This document shows positions 51,828-60,619 of a stretch of DNA of 64,000 bases, one piece after another. The notes beneath the pieces are model-generated. The model was given only the letters and a program-made list of their open reading frames with translations, was not told the DNA's origin and searched no databases. The stretch comes from Salinicoccus cyprini (GTDB lineage: Bacteria; Bacillota; Bacilli; Staphylococcales; Salinicoccaceae): NCBI RefSeq assembly GCF_007713705.1, contig NZ_VMSJ01000005.1:62001-126000 (forward strand), read 5' to 3'. Position 1 is the stretch's first letter. Each line of letters starts with the position of its first letter. The translations under genes and the position numbers were made by a program.

Positions 51828-52787
51828 ATGAAAGCAATTCTATTAGGTCTTCTAAGTGCTTTATTTTTTTCCGTAACTTTCATTCTGAACCGGTCGATGG
51901 AATTGTCGGGGGGTCATTGGGCGTGGAGTGCTTCTCTGCGTTATTTCTTCATGCTGCCGATACTCGTGCTGATCGTATTCCTGCAAGGGAAGCTTCTTCC
52001 GGTACTCAGACATCTTCGGGAAAATCTTTTCGGTTGGATTGTCTGGAGTACTGTCGGTTTTGGATTTTTCTATACCCCCATTGCATTTGCTACAGTGTAT
52101 GGTCCAGGCTGGCTCGTGGCAGCAACTTTCCAGATGACGATCATAGCTGGTTCCCTACTTGTGCCTCTGCTGAATCAGAACAGCAGCATGAGCAGACGGA
52201 TACCTTTGGCGAGCATATTGATTTCTCTTATCATCCTTTTTGGTGTTTTCATCATGCAGTTGGAACATGCATCCACCGTGCCACTGCAAAATGTTCTGCT
52301 ATGCGTTCTGCCGTTGATAGTGGCTGCTTTTGCCTATCCACTTGGTAACAGGAAAATGATGCACCTGGTTGGAGGCAGTCTATCAACCATTCAGCGTGTA
52401 CTTGGCATGACCATAGCCAGCATGCCGCTCTGGATCATCCTGGCGGTTTATGGAACGGTTGTTCACGGCCTGCCGAGTTCTGGACAGGTATCCCAGTCAT
52501 TCATCGTTGCTGTAAGTTCAGGCGTCATCGCCACTGTACTATTTTTCTATGCAACAGAACTTGTAAAGGACAGCCCTTCGAAGTTGGCTGGCGTTGAAGC
52601 GACTCAATCAGGTGAAGTGTTGTTTGCCCTCCTTGGCGAAATGCTTCTGCTGCATACAGCGTTACCGTCCTCTTTGACCATTTTCGGTATGATACTTATC
52701 ATTTTCGGCATGATTCTCCATAGTCTGCATTCCGCCATTTCAACCAGGAAGTTGGCTAGAATGAATGTGGAAGTCCACCATGGCTGA
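51828..52787 (+). CDS. EamA/EmrE-type multidrug-resistance efflux family membrane protein
   Basis: The 319-residue protein has ten membrane helices in two halves, typical of the drug/metabolite transporter superfamily. SGGHWAWSASLRYFFMLPI and GPGWLVAATFQMTI near the N terminus and GVEATQSGEVLFALLGE near the C terminus are the recognisable parts. It is annotated in relatives as a multidrug resistance efflux transporter, but the substrate is unproven. GCAGGAGG precedes the ATG. Confidence 0.85.
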   Translation: MKAILLGLLSALFFSVTFILNRSMELSGGHWAWSASLRYFFMLPILVLIVFLQGKLLPVLRHLRENLFGWIVWSTVGFGFFYTPIAFATVYGPGWLVAATFQMTIIAGSLLVPLLNQNSSMSRRIPLASILISLIILFGVFIMQLEHASTVPLQNVLLCVLPLIVAAFAYPLGNRKMMHLVGGSLSTIQRVLGMTIASMPLWIILAVYGTVVHGLPSSGQVSQSFIVAVSSGVIATVLFFYATELVKDSPSKLAGVEATQSGEVLFALLGEMLLLHTALPSSLTIFGMILIIFGMILHSLHSAISTRKLARMNVEVHHG

Positions 52788-52963
52788 TCGGTAAGGAACA
52801 CTTTCATAATGAGCCATGAAGGTTTTTACTATAGCTTTCATAAGCAGTATTTTTGCGGAGGAAAGTGATGGTATGGTGAAAAAGAGAATGGATTAGTTTT
52901 TTGTTTCTATCAACATAATCCAGGGTATACTAGAGAGCAAACTATGCAAAATGGAGGAGATCA
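52788..52963. other. Intergenic stretch before the 50-residue ORF
   Basis: No gene is seen. It holds a possible promoter for the downstream genes: TTGTTT (52901-52906) and TATACT (52926-52931), with a long 19-nt spacer. No known riboswitch core was recognised, and no clear terminator for the EamA gene. Confidence 0.5.
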
Positions 52964-53116
52964 ATGATATCTATGATTGTTGCGATACCACAGGTATTGG
53001 TATGCTCAGCATTCGATGGGACTGGTGAAAATTCATCAGAAGATGGCACTTCACCCGCATTTGAGGTAGAATGTTTCAAATGTTCTGCTGACTTCAGTAG
53101 GGTGGTGAGTGGCTGA
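52964..53116 (+). CDS. Small ORF (50 residues) coupled to the CNNM/CorC pair
   Basis: The ORF starts at an ATG after a strong GGAGGAGATCA site and stops with TGA that overlaps the ATG of the next gene (TGATG). The product begins with a hydrophobic MISMIVAIPQVLV, then an acidic, serine/glycine-rich part, and ends with ECFKCSADFS (CxxC-like C37-C40). I recognise no family. It may be a real small protein or a leader peptide whose translation controls the transporter genes. Confidence 0.5.
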   Translation: MISMIVAIPQVLVCSAFDGTGENSSEDGTSPAFEVECFKCSADFSRVVSG

Positions 53117-54513
53117 TGCTGACGGCCGTACTGACTTTTCTGCTTGGTATAGTGGTAATTCTTGCGATAATCGCAGCGAACGGTTATTTTGTCGCTCAGG
53201 AATTTGCCTATATGTCTGTCGACCGCTCAAGGCTCGGCGCCTTGGCGGATCAAGGGGATAAAGCAGCAAAAGTTGCACTATCCGTGACAAAGCGTACGTC
53301 TTTCATGCTTTCTGGTGCACAGCTCGGCATCACTGTGACCGGACTGCTCATTGGCTATGTCGCAGAACCTCTGGTCGGCAGAAGCCTGGGTGTCCTGCTC
53401 GGCGGTGTTGGAGTACCTGCTGCTGTAAGTATTTCAGTAGGTACTGTGATTGCATTGGTATTGTCCACCATTGTGCAGATGATTTTTGGTGAATTGTATC
53501 CAAAAAACCTCGCCATCGCAAATCCGGAGCCGCTGGCAAGAAACCTTGCCCGCTCGACGAATATTTATCTTGCCATTTTTGGATGGTTGATCAAGGTTTT
53601 CGATATGGCGGCCAATGGATTATTGCGGCTTTTGAAGATTGAACCTGTCCATGATGTCGATAGTAGTGCGACAGCCCGCGATCTGGAGCACATTGTGGCG
53701 GATTCCAGGGAAAGTGGCGACCTTCCGGAAGAGCTTTCCGTCATTCTGGACCGTATCCTCGATTTTCCACAGCAGGATGTCGAGCACGCAATGATTCCGC
53801 GTTCACGTGCAGATACGGTTGAAAAGAATGCTACAATCGGGCAAGTGAAAGCATTGATGGCCAAAGCGCATACACGCTATCCTGTCATCAACGATGAGGA
53901 TGAGCCTATAGGTATCGTACACCTTGTAGATGTACTGTCCGCAACTTCTGATGACGCACCAGTGACACAGATCATGCAGCCACCTCTTATCATTCCCACT
54001 CTTATGTCCTTGCCGGAGGCACGGTCAAATATGATCGACAGCAGGAATAATCTGGCTTGTGTCATCGATGAGTATGGTGGTTTTACAGGTATACTCACTT
54101 TGGAAGATCTGGCAGAAGAAATAGTAGGTGAAATTACAGATGAACATGATGAAGAAATTGCTTCTACTGTCGAATCCGGAGGAGAGGATATTTGGCAGAT
54201 GAGTGGAGATATCCATATTGACGAAGCTGAGCGGGAAATTGGCTATCAGCTTCCACGAGGCGACTACGAAACTGTATCTGGTATGCTTATTTCCCATTTC
54301 GGAACGTTCCCGGATGCCGGCGAGCGCGTAAACATCGATTTGCCGATAGATCCAGGCGATTTTATTCATGACGATCCGATACGTCGCTATCTGGAGGCGG
54401 AGGTAATGGAAGTTGATCGATATGTACCGACTTCGGTCTCTCTTAAGCTTCATGCATCTCATGATGATGAAACGCTGGCAAACGAGCAGTCGAGGAGGCA
54501 CCGTAATGACTAA
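53116..54513 (+). CDS. CNNM/CorC (hemolysin-family) membrane protein, first of a pair
   Basis: The 465-residue protein has an N-terminal DUF21/CNNM membrane domain (about 1-200: NGYFVAQEFAYMSVDRSRL, LSGAQLGITVTGL, FGELYPKNLAIANPE), two CBS domains (about 210-340) and a C-terminal CorC_HlyC domain (about 375-445). The family includes magnesium exporters such as MpfA and CorC. The sequence style and tandem arrangement resemble pairs in Actinobacteria more than staphylococcal MpfA, from my recollection. The start overlaps the 50-residue ORF. Confidence 0.9.
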   Translation: MLTAVLTFLLGIVVILAIIAANGYFVAQEFAYMSVDRSRLGALADQGDKAAKVALSVTKRTSFMLSGAQLGITVTGLLIGYVAEPLVGRSLGVLLGGVGVPAAVSISVGTVIALVLSTIVQMIFGELYPKNLAIANPEPLARNLARSTNIYLAIFGWLIKVFDMAANGLLRLLKIEPVHDVDSSATARDLEHIVADSRESGDLPEELSVILDRILDFPQQDVEHAMIPRSRADTVEKNATIGQVKALMAKAHTRYPVINDEDEPIGIVHLVDVLSATSDDAPVTQIMQPPLIIPTLMSLPEARSNMIDSRNNLACVIDEYGGFTGILTLEDLAEEIVGEITDEHDEEIASTVESGGEDIWQMSGDIHIDEAEREIGYQLPRGDYETVSGMLISHFGTFPDAGERVNIDLPIDPGDFIHDDPIRRYLEAEVMEVDRYVPTSVSLKLHASHDDETLANEQSRRHRND

Positions 54514-55519
54514 TCCATGGATTGTTCTTGTTGTAACAGCAGGACTTATAGTGTTGAGTGCATTTTTTGTCATCATCGAATTTGCACTGCTTGGCGCCCG
54601 TAGGCACAGGTTGGAGGAGTCTGCAGAGACAAGCCGGAGTGCCCGTGCTGCGTTGAAATCCGTAAATGAGCTTACGGTCATGCTGGCAGGTGCACAACTG
54701 GGCATTACAGCATGCACGTTTGCTCTTGGTGCGGTTACCAAACCGGCAGTAGATTCGTGGCTTTCTCCAGTTTTTGCAGAAGTAGGATTCCCTTACTGGC
54801 TGGCAGATGGTGCTTCTTTTCTCCTCTCCTTATTGATTGTCACATTCCTGCACCTTGTTGTTGGAGAAATGGCACCTAAATCATGGGCCATCGCGCATCC
54901 AGAAAGGTCGGCAATGCTGATCGGTCTGCCCGCACGCGGTTTCATCTGGATTTTCCGGCCGTTGCTGTTATGGATCAATAGCATCGCGAATAGGCTTGTA
55001 AAAGCTTCAGGGGTTGAACCCGTCGAATCCGCCGCAGTAGGTGGACAGGATGCTGCAACAATACGGCACCTCGTAGAACATTCAGCAAATGTCGGTGCAC
55101 TTGATTCCTCCATACGCAATCCTATTTCAGGTGCACTCGATCTGGAAACACTGAAAGTAGAGGCGCTTGTCTCAAAAAAAGAAAAGCCGACGACAGTGGC
55201 ATCCGATGCTACAGTCGGAGATGTCCATAAGGCTACAGAGCTTTCAGGGCACAAAAGAATTCTTATAATGGGAGATGACGGAGAGGCCCCGCAAGTGATA
55301 CATGTCCGTGATACTCTACTGGAGCCGAAAGAGCGTCCTGTTAAAAATATAGCACGTCCGTCCTTTGTACTGGATGCAGGTACTCTCGTCTATGAAGCAC
55401 TCACACGCATGCGCCAGTCGAGTGAGCAGCTGGCAGTAGTCATGGACGGTGCCGACTTCATTGGAGTCATCACCATCAATGATGCGCTCGACAACATGCT
55501 GCCACTTATAAGAGAATAG
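54506..55519 (+). CDS. CNNM/CorC-like membrane protein, second of a pair, lacking CorC domain
   Basis: The 337-residue protein has the CNNM membrane domain (FFVIIEFALLGARRHRLEE, LAGAQLGITACTFALG, VGEMAPKSWAIAHPE) and a degenerate CBS pair (about 215-335), and stops before a CorC_HlyC domain. The ATG at 54506 follows GAGGAGG and overlaps the stop of the first gene by 8 nt. The two probably work as a hetero-complex in divalent cation transport. Confidence 0.9.
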   Translation: MTNPWIVLVVTAGLIVLSAFFVIIEFALLGARRHRLEESAETSRSARAALKSVNELTVMLAGAQLGITACTFALGAVTKPAVDSWLSPVFAEVGFPYWLADGASFLLSLLIVTFLHLVVGEMAPKSWAIAHPERSAMLIGLPARGFIWIFRPLLLWINSIANRLVKASGVEPVESAAVGGQDAATIRHLVEHSANVGALDSSIRNPISGALDLETLKVEALVSKKEKPTTVASDATVGDVHKATELSGHKRILIMGDDGEAPQVIHVRDTLLEPKERPVKNIARPSFVLDAGTLVYEALTRMRQSSEQLAVVMDGADFIGVITINDALDNMLPLIRE

Positions 55520-55542
55520 CAATGGAATGAATAGGGCTAAAA

Positions 55543-55581
55543 AAACGAGGCAACGATGCGATAAGCATCGTTGCCTCGTTT
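55543..55581. terminator. Bidirectional terminator between the CNNM pair and folE2
   Basis: A 17-bp perfect stem: AAACGAGGCAACGATGC / GCATCGTTGCCTCGTTT, with a 5-nt loop. Confidence 0.95.
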
Positions 55582-55596
55582 CTTCATGTGATTGCG

Positions 55597-56475
55597 TTAT
55601 TTCTGGTATGACATTCTGCTGAAGGCATCATGCTGGTGGATGCTTTCTTCATTGCGGCATTCGAGTTCAAAGCCTTTGACCCAGTCGAGTTCTACGAGAT
55701 CATAGGCAATCAGACGGATGAGGTCCTCTACAAAACGCGGATTTTCATACGCGCGTTCTGTGACCATCTTTTCATCCGTACGCTTCAGGATCGGGTAGAG
55801 CTGGGAGGAGGCGTTGATCTCCAATACTTCATACAGCTGCTCCTTATGGTCTTCAGGCAGTTCTGCTTCAGGGTCGATGTCGAGCAACACTTTAACATAA
55901 CCGCGCTGGTTGTGGGCGCTGTATTCGCTGATCTCCTTGGAGCATGGACACAGTGTTGTGACCATCGCGGTCATGCCGAGCTGCTTGCGCTCGACGCCTG
56001 ACTCTGAGATCCTCATCGAATATTTTACATCGGCATGGGCCATGCCGGAAAGCTGAGTGTGTGGGCTCGGTTTTGAGAAGTACCATTTGCCATCTGCCGT
56101 CATTTCCGCTTCTTCCTGGTGCATGCGGGCACGCAGTATTTCTAGAACTCTTTGGAGTGTTTCGAATTCAAGCGGTACGCCTGCGTTATTCTCTGTTTCC
56201 AGAGATTCCAGTATGCGGCTCATATTGATGCCTTTTTCGTTCTTTCTCAGGCTGGTTGCAAGCTCGAAAGTACCAACGGACTGGAAATCGCCGATGACGA
56301 CCGGATAGCTCAGGTTGTTGATGCCTACAGAGTCGACTTCAAAAAGAAAGTCTTTCTTTGAGCTCTGCAGATCCACCATCATTTCCTTCTCGACCGGTTT
56401 CATACCTTCAATCGGGTCGACGGAGCCGAAGTGCCTGAAACGCCCCTCTCTAGTAGTAAGATCCAATTCTTCCAT
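55597..56475 (-). CDS. folE2: GTP cyclohydrolase FolE2 (type IB)
   Basis: The 292-residue enzyme makes dihydroneopterin triphosphate from GTP for folate synthesis. The catalytic/metal segment TTLCPCSKEISEYSAHNQRG (about 170-190) and the FolE2 start (SVDPIEGMKPVEKEMMVDLQ) are clear. FolE2 is the zinc-independent alternative to FolE. The start follows AAGGAGTAG. It is the last gene of yojF-bshB2-folE2 with 11-nt gaps. Confidence 0.94.
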   Translation of the reverse strand: MEELDLTTREGRFRHFGSVDPIEGMKPVEKEMMVDLQSSKKDFLFEVDSVGINNLSYPVVIGDFQSVGTFELATSLRKNEKGINMSRILESLETENNAGVPLEFETLQRVLEILRARMHQEEAEMTADGKWYFSKPSPHTQLSGMAHADVKYSMRISESGVERKQLGMTAMVTTLCPCSKEISEYSAHNQRGYVKVLLDIDPEAELPEDHKEQLYEVLEINASSQLYPILKRTDEKMVTERAYENPRFVEDLIRLIAYDLVELDWVKGFELECRNEESIHQHDAFSRMSYQK

Positions 56476-56486
56476 GTTTCTACTCC

Positions 56487-57155
56487 TTAATCTATATCAT
56501 AACTGTAGAATGATTCATTTTTCATCCACATCTGGCGGACGGCTTCACTTTCCTGGGTGTTGCCTGCAAGCGTTCTGAGCAGTGGGCCTGTCTGTGATTC
56601 GTGGGCCGCCATGATCTTCTCCTTGCGTTCTTCATAGCCTTCGATATCGACAATGATATCCGGCTCGCCAAGGTCTTCAAGTGTATTATTGCTGAAGGCG
56701 ACGAGCTGCAGCTTCGGACGGTCGGCTGCCGGCATTTCGGATACGGCTGCAACAACTGCTTCTGCTGTGGCTTCGTGGTCCGGATGGACGGAATAGCCGG
56801 GATAGAAGGTGATGATCCTGCTCGGGTTGAGCTCGTCTATCATGTCTTTCACGACACCTTTGAGATGCCCGGGTGCCTCGAATTCGAGTGTCTTGTCGCG
56901 ATAGCCGAGCAGTCTGAGGTCATCGAGACCGATCAGTCGCGCACTTTCCTCGACTTCTTTTTTGCGTATGCTGTGCAGTGATTCCCTTGTTGCGAATGGA
57001 GGATAGCCGAGGTTTCTTCCCATATCGCCGAAAGTCAGGCAGGCGTATGTGACAGGTACACCCATATCGACATAGCGGCTCATTGTCCCACTTACTCCAA
57101 AAGCTTCATCGTCCGGGTGGGGGAAGATGACGAGTACTTGCCTTTCTTTTTCCAT
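56487..57155 (-). CDS. bshB2: Bacillithiol biosynthesis deacetylase BshB2
   Basis: The 222-residue LmbE-type zinc deacetylase has VIFPHPDDEAFG (about 9-20) and YSVHPDHEATAEA (about 124-136), holding the zinc ligands. It removes acetyl from GlcNAc-malate in bacillithiol synthesis and may also act on bacillithiol conjugates. The order with yojF is the same as in Bacillus (yojF-yojG). AGGAGGAG precedes the ATG. Confidence 0.92.
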   Translation of the reverse strand: MEKERQVLVIFPHPDDEAFGVSGTMSRYVDMGVPVTYACLTFGDMGRNLGYPPFATRESLHSIRKKEVEESARLIGLDDLRLLGYRDKTLEFEAPGHLKGVVKDMIDELNPSRIITFYPGYSVHPDHEATAEAVVAAVSEMPAADRPKLQLVAFSNNTLEDLGEPDIIVDIEGYEERKEKIMAAHESQTGPLLRTLAGNTQESEAVRQMWMKNESFYSYDID

Positions 57156-57166
57156 AGCTGCTCCTC

Positions 57167-57526
57167 CTATTTAAAGAACTCTTTTGTAGAAATTTCGAGT
57201 GCAGTGGCCAATTTTCCATCGTAGTTGAATCCGTGCATGATGAACTCATCGTTCTCATTGACTTCAAAATGCGTCAGTCCGAGAACGTAGATCCAGCCAC
57301 CGTTATCAAGCTTCAGACCGACGCGGAATTCGCCGTTGATGCCGCCTTTGACAGCACCTTGCGTATATGTGACCGGGACATTCCTCAGGAACATGCCCGC
57401 GTTGAATACTTGTTCATCCATGTGGCTGGCATACATGCCGCTTGTGACTTCCACATGGACGTATACCTGCTTGTTCTGATAGCTGTTAAGCAGCTCCTGA
57501 ACCTGTTCATGATTGATTTTCTCCAT
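57167..57526 (-). CDS. yojF: YojF family protein (DUF1806)
   Basis: The 119-residue soluble protein matches the DUF1806 family (ends KLATALEISTKEFFK; QVYVHVEVTSGMY in the middle). It has no known activity but regularly accompanies bshB2, so a role in thiol metabolism is inferred. It is the first gene of the operon; AAGGAGCG precedes the ATG. Confidence 0.88.
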   Translation of the reverse strand: MEKINHEQVQELLNSYQNKQVYVHVEVTSGMYASHMDEQVFNAGMFLRNVPVTYTQGAVKGGINGEFRVGLKLDNGGWIYVLGLTHFEVNENDEFIMHGFNYDGKLATALEISTKEFFK

Positions 57527-57557
57527 TGATATGAGCGCTCCTTAAAATAGCATAGAT

Positions 57558-57584
57558 AAAAGAGATAGTCGTACTATCTCTTTT
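57558..57584 (-). terminator. pdxK terminator
   Basis: AAAAGAGATAG / CTATCTCTTTT with a 5-nt loop, just before the yojF operon. Confidence 0.85.
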
Positions 57585-57594
57585 AAAAAACCGA

Positions 57595-58425
57595 CTATAT
57601 TTGTTCGTCCGTAACTTCGATCTGCTCTACAGAATTGAATGCACCGTGCCGGACGACACCGACGTGGTCGTTCATTTTCCAGCCGTTCTTGATTGCTGAA
57701 GTGACGAATGCCTTGGCGTTCCGGATCGCTTCGAGCGGCTCCTGGCCATTGGCAAGGTTCGCTGTGATTGCTGCTGCGAACGTACAGCCGGCGCCGTGGT
57801 TGTAGGATGCGTCTATTTTATCACTTGAAAGCAGGTGGAAGGCTTTGCCATCATAGTAGACATCAACAGCCTTGTCGCCTTCAATTTCGGAACCGCCTTT
57901 GATGATGACATGCTGTGCACCTTTCTGGTGGATGACTTCAGCACATTTCTTGGCTGCATCCAGCGTTTTCGGTGTCTTATAGCCAGCAAGCTGTCCTGCT
58001 TCGAAAAGGTTTGGTGTAACGACTGTTGCATGCGGGAGCAGATGCTCGACCATCGCGTCGACGAGCCCAGGGTTCAATACTTCATCATCGCCTTTGCATA
58101 CCATGACAGGATCTACAACAAAGTGCTTCGCATCACTGTTCTGGTATGCGTGCTTGCTGCGTTCGATGACTTCTTCAGAAGGCAGCATGCCGGTCTTGAT
58201 GGCGTCCGGTGAAATGGAAAGTGCCGTCTCGATCTGGGCGTCAAATACATCCAAAGGAATCGGATTGACACCGTGGGACCATGTTTCAGGGTCCATCGTC
58301 ACAATCGTAGTCAGTGCGGTCATGCCGTACGTTTCATGCTCCTGGAATGTCTTCAGGTCTGCAGCAATTCCTGCGCCGCCGCTTGTATCAGAACCCGCTA
58401 TTGTGAGTGTCTTTTTAAGTGCCAT
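57595..58425 (-). CDS. pdxK: Pyridoxine/pyridoxal/pyridoxamine kinase (ThiD-like PdxK)
   Basis: The 276-residue ribokinase-fold enzyme has LTIAGSDTSGGAGIAADLKT (about 7-26) and the ATP/anion-hole NHGAGCTFAAAI (about 211-222). Normal-branch ThiD proteins act on HMP; this Staphylococcus/Bacillus paralogue is the pyridoxine kinase. The change from GTGCT to GAGCT (GAGCTFAAA) is as seen in PdxK, from memory. TTGGAGGAAT precedes the ATG. Confidence 0.88.
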   Translation of the reverse strand: MALKKTLTIAGSDTSGGAGIAADLKTFQEHETYGMTALTTIVTMDPETWSHGVNPIPLDVFDAQIETALSISPDAIKTGMLPSEEVIERSKHAYQNSDAKHFVVDPVMVCKGDDEVLNPGLVDAMVEHLLPHATVVTPNLFEAGQLAGYKTPKTLDAAKKCAEVIHQKGAQHVIIKGGSEIEGDKAVDVYYDGKAFHLLSSDKIDASYNHGAGCTFAAAITANLANGQEPLEAIRNAKAFVTSAIKNGWKMNDHVGVVRHGAFNSVEQIEVTDEQI

Positions 58426-58509
58426 GAGTCTATTCCTCCAATATCGTTGATAATATTATATTTTACTATAATCAGGGGTATATTTCTAGAGACATGCTTG
58501 TTTAGATGA

Positions 58510-58515
58510 TATAAT
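58510..58515 (+). promoter_or_regulatory. Extended -10 of the ung promoter
   Basis: TGATATAAT (58507-58515) is a perfect -10 with the TGn extension; no clear -35 is seen. Confidence 0.6.
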
Positions 58516-58542
58516 CAAACTTTAGACAGAGGTGAGAATTCT

Positions 58543-59196
58543 ATGGAATGGAAAGAAGTTTTTCAATCAATCAAAGAAGAAAATGACTTTACGGAACTGG
58601 AATCGACACTTGAAGAAAAGTACAGCAATGGGAAGGTATTCCCGCCACGTGAACAGATATATACCGCTTTCGAGCTGACCTCATTTGAAAACGTAAGGGT
58701 AGTCATACTCGGACAGGATCCGTATCATGGCGAAGGGCAGTCGCACGGCCTTGCATTTTCAGTCAATGAAGGTGTCAAAGTGCCGCCATCCTTGAGGAAC
58801 ATGTACAAGGAGCTGGAAGATGACCTCGGCATCGTCAGGACGGGAGGCAGTCTGAGAGACTGGGCGAAGGAAGGTGTCCTTTTGCTCAACACGGTGCTGA
58901 CAGTGGACGCCCATGATGCGAATTCCCACCGCGGTCTCGGTTGGGAGCCGTTTACGGACGGTATCATCAGACACGTCTCCGACAACCTCGAGCATGTCGT
59001 CTTCATTCTGTGGGGGAAACCGGCCCAGAAGAAGGAGAAGTTGATCGATACATCGAAGCACTGCGTCATCAAGTCCACCCATCCGAGTCCGCTGTCTGCC
59101 TACAGAGGGTTCTTCGGAACGAAGCCCTTCAGCCGCACCAATGAATATCTGGAGGCCCATGGCAGAAGACCGGTCGACTGGAGTGAACACGAATGA
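58543..59196 (+). CDS. ung: Uracil-DNA glycosylase
   Basis: The 217-residue family-1 enzyme has the catalytic [17 protein letters not shown] (about 56-72), LLLNTVLTV and [11 protein letters not shown] (about 182-192). It removes uracil from DNA. The ATG follows AGAGGTGAG. ywdI overlaps its stop (ATGA). Confidence 0.96.
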   Translation: MEWKEVFQSIKEENDFTELESTLEEKYSNGKVFPPREQIYTAFELTSFENVRVVILGQDPYHGEGQSHGLAFSVNEGVKVPPSLRNMYKELEDDLGIVRTGGSLRDWAKEGVLLLNTVLTVDAHDANSHRGLGWEPFTDGIIRHVSDNLEHVVFILWGKPAQKKEKLIDTSKHCVIKSTHPSPLSAYRGFFGTKPFSRTNEYLEAHGRRPVDWSEHE

Positions 59197-59516
59197 AGCG
59201 TGAAATCATTGCGGAACTGAAGCAGGAACTTCATAGGATGGAAGTGGCCAGCCAGCCGCATGAATTCGAAAAGCATCTGTATGCGATGGAACGCCTGCTC
59301 GGACTGCTGAAGTCGAGTGCAGGTGACATTCCGGCGGCATCTGCGCCCGCGGCTGGGACGTCTGCCGGGCAGTCATTGTCGGAACAGGACCGGATGATGC
59401 TCGAACAGATGGGCGGCCGGCCTGTACAGAACCGCGGGGCACAGGAACCGCTGACTAAAGAGACACTCAGGACAGATGACGGTTTCGGCAACGGCGAGTC
59501 GCTGTTCGATTTCTAG
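59193..59516 (+). CDS. ywdI: YwdI family protein (DUF5327)
   Basis: The 107-residue protein has an N-terminal helical part ([20 protein letters not shown]), an alanine/serine-rich linker and a C-terminal [11 protein letters not shown]. It matches the small YwdI proteins linked to ung in Bacillus and Staphylococcus. No function is known. It overlaps ung by 4 nt. Confidence 0.8.
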   Translation: MKREIIAELKQELHRMEVASQPHEFEKHLYAMERLLGLLKSSAGDIPAASAPAAGTSAGQSLSEQDRMMLEQMGGRPVQNRGAQEPLTKETLRTDDGFGNGESLFDF

Positions 59517-59538
59517 AATGATCCAAAGGAGAAAATAA

Positions 59539-59904
59539 ATGAAAACTTTCATCATACTCGGAGCGGTCAACGCGCTCATTTCAGTGGCGCTTGGTGCCTT
59601 CGGTGCCCACGGCCTTGAAGGCAAGATCAGCGAACACTATATGAGCGTATGGGAAAAAGCTGTCTCCTATCAGATGTACCATGCTCTAGGCTTGCTTGTC
59701 GTCGGTATTCTCGTACAGGTGACGGGTGCACCGCTGCTTGGCGCTGCCGGCTGGTTGATGCTGCTCGGCATCATCTTTTTCAGCGGCTCGCTCTACATTC
59801 TCGCCATCAGTGGCATCTCCATCCTTGGCGCAATCACCCCAATCGGCGGCGTCCTTTTCCTCGCCGGCTGGATATGCCTGATCATCGGCATGATCAAATT
59901 ATAA
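59539..59904 (+). CDS. ywdK: DUF423 membrane protein (YwdK)
   Basis: The 121-residue protein has four membrane helices and the DUF423 signature [35 protein letters not shown] (about 20-54, shown by its AFGAHGL and YQMYHALG parts). Its function is unknown. AAAGGAG precedes the ATG; a strong terminator follows. Confidence 0.88.
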   Translation: MKTFIILGAVNALISVALGAFGAHGLEGKISEHYMSVWEKAVSYQMYHALGLLVVGILVQVTGAPLLGAAGWLMLLGIIFFSGSLYILAISGISILGAITPIGGVLFLAGWICLIIGMIKL

Positions 59905-59913
59905 TTTTTATTG

Positions 59914-59933
59914 AACCCCGCTTCGGCGGGGTT
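59914..59933 (+). terminator. ung-ywdI-ywdK terminator
   Basis: AACCCCGC / GCGGGGTT with a TTCG loop, then TTTCTTTT. Confidence 0.93.
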
Positions 59934-59958
59934 TTTCTTTTGGGAAAATGAGTGTTGG

Positions 59959-60139
59959 GACGGGGGTTAATTCACCGTGGTGGGCTTTACGATGGCGAGT
60001 TAGGGGTCTAATTCACCATCGTAGCCCGTACGATGGCGAGCTAACGCTCCAATTAACGTTCGTCGCCTCCACGAATGACAGTTAACGCTCCAATTAACGT
60101 TCGTCGCCTCCACGAATGACAATCAGCGCTCCGCCCGCC
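59959..60139. repeat. 41-nt tandem repeat array, about 4.4 units
   Basis: Units begin at 59959, 60000, 60041, 60082 and 60123 (partial), with an exact 41-nt period. The third and fourth are nearly the same; the first two are diverged but match each other (shared AATTCACC and ACGATGGCGAG). Each unit has an imperfect inverted repeat, such as ACCATCGT / ACGATGG or CGTTCGT / ACGAATG. No gene lies in 59905-60238. Confidence 0.85.
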
Positions 60140-60171
60140 ATCCTCTTCCTCTCTCCACCCAAACAAAAGTG

Positions 60172-60200
60172 TTTACATTTTCCACTTGTTGGTATATAGT
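60172..60200 (+). promoter_or_regulatory. Promoter of the GntR-ABC operon
   Basis: TTTACA (60172-60177) and TATAGT (60195-60200) are 17 nt apart. Confidence 0.85.
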
Positions 60201-60218
60201 TATATACGTAACTATATA
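60193..60218. promoter_or_regulatory. GntR operator
   Basis: TATATAGTTA and TAACTATATA are perfect 10-bp arms around TATACG. The site covers the -10 and start site, typical for YtrA-type autorepression. Confidence 0.85.
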
Positions 60219-60238
60219 ACCAGTTGAGGAGGATGCGT

Positions 60239-60619
60239 ATGTCGGGAATGCTTAACGATAAGAAACCGATCTTTGAGCAGATCAAGGATTGGGTCAGTGA
60301 CCAGATTATCGACGGCACGCTCAGACCACACGACCGGATTCCTTCGACGAATGAAATCGTCCAGTTCTACAAAGTGAATCATCTGACGGTTGCGAAAGGT
60401 GTGAATCAGCTAGTGGAGGAAGGCATCATATACAAAAAGCGTGGTGTGGGCATGTTTGTTGAACCGGAAGCGAGAAGTGTACTGCTTGGTGACCGGAAGG
60501 ACAGTTTTGTCAGTGAATACCTGGAACCGATGATGCAGGAGGCGGCGAAATTAGGATTTACAAGACAGGAGATTGAAGGATTGATTCAGGAGATGGAGGG
60601 GAATATGAATGACGAATAG
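60239..60619 (+). CDS. GntR family regulator, YtrA type
   Basis: The 126-residue protein has a winged helix (about 8-75, PIFEQIKDWVSDQIIDGTL and KVNHLTVAKGVNQLVEEGI) and a short C-terminal helical tail, the YtrA layout. It should repress its own operon with the ABC transporter. Of three in-frame starts, the ATG at 60239 is 6 nt from GAGGAGG. It overlaps the ATPase gene by 11 nt. Confidence 0.92.
   Translation: MSGMLNDKKPIFEQIKDWVSDQIIDGTLRPHDRIPSTNEIVQFYKVNHLTVAKGVNQLVEEGIIYKKRGVGMFVEPEARSVLLGDRKDSFVSEYLEPMMQEAAKLGFTRQEIEGLIQEMEGNMNDE

Noticed and set aside
52788-53115. Magnesium (M-box) or manganese (yybP-ykoY) riboswitch before the CNNM genes
   Set aside because: None of the conserved core sequences of either class could be found; a coupled small ORF explains the stretch better.
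59940-60160. CRISPR array
   Set aside because: The 41-nt units are contiguous without unique spacers, so it is a tandem repeat; no cas gene is nearby.
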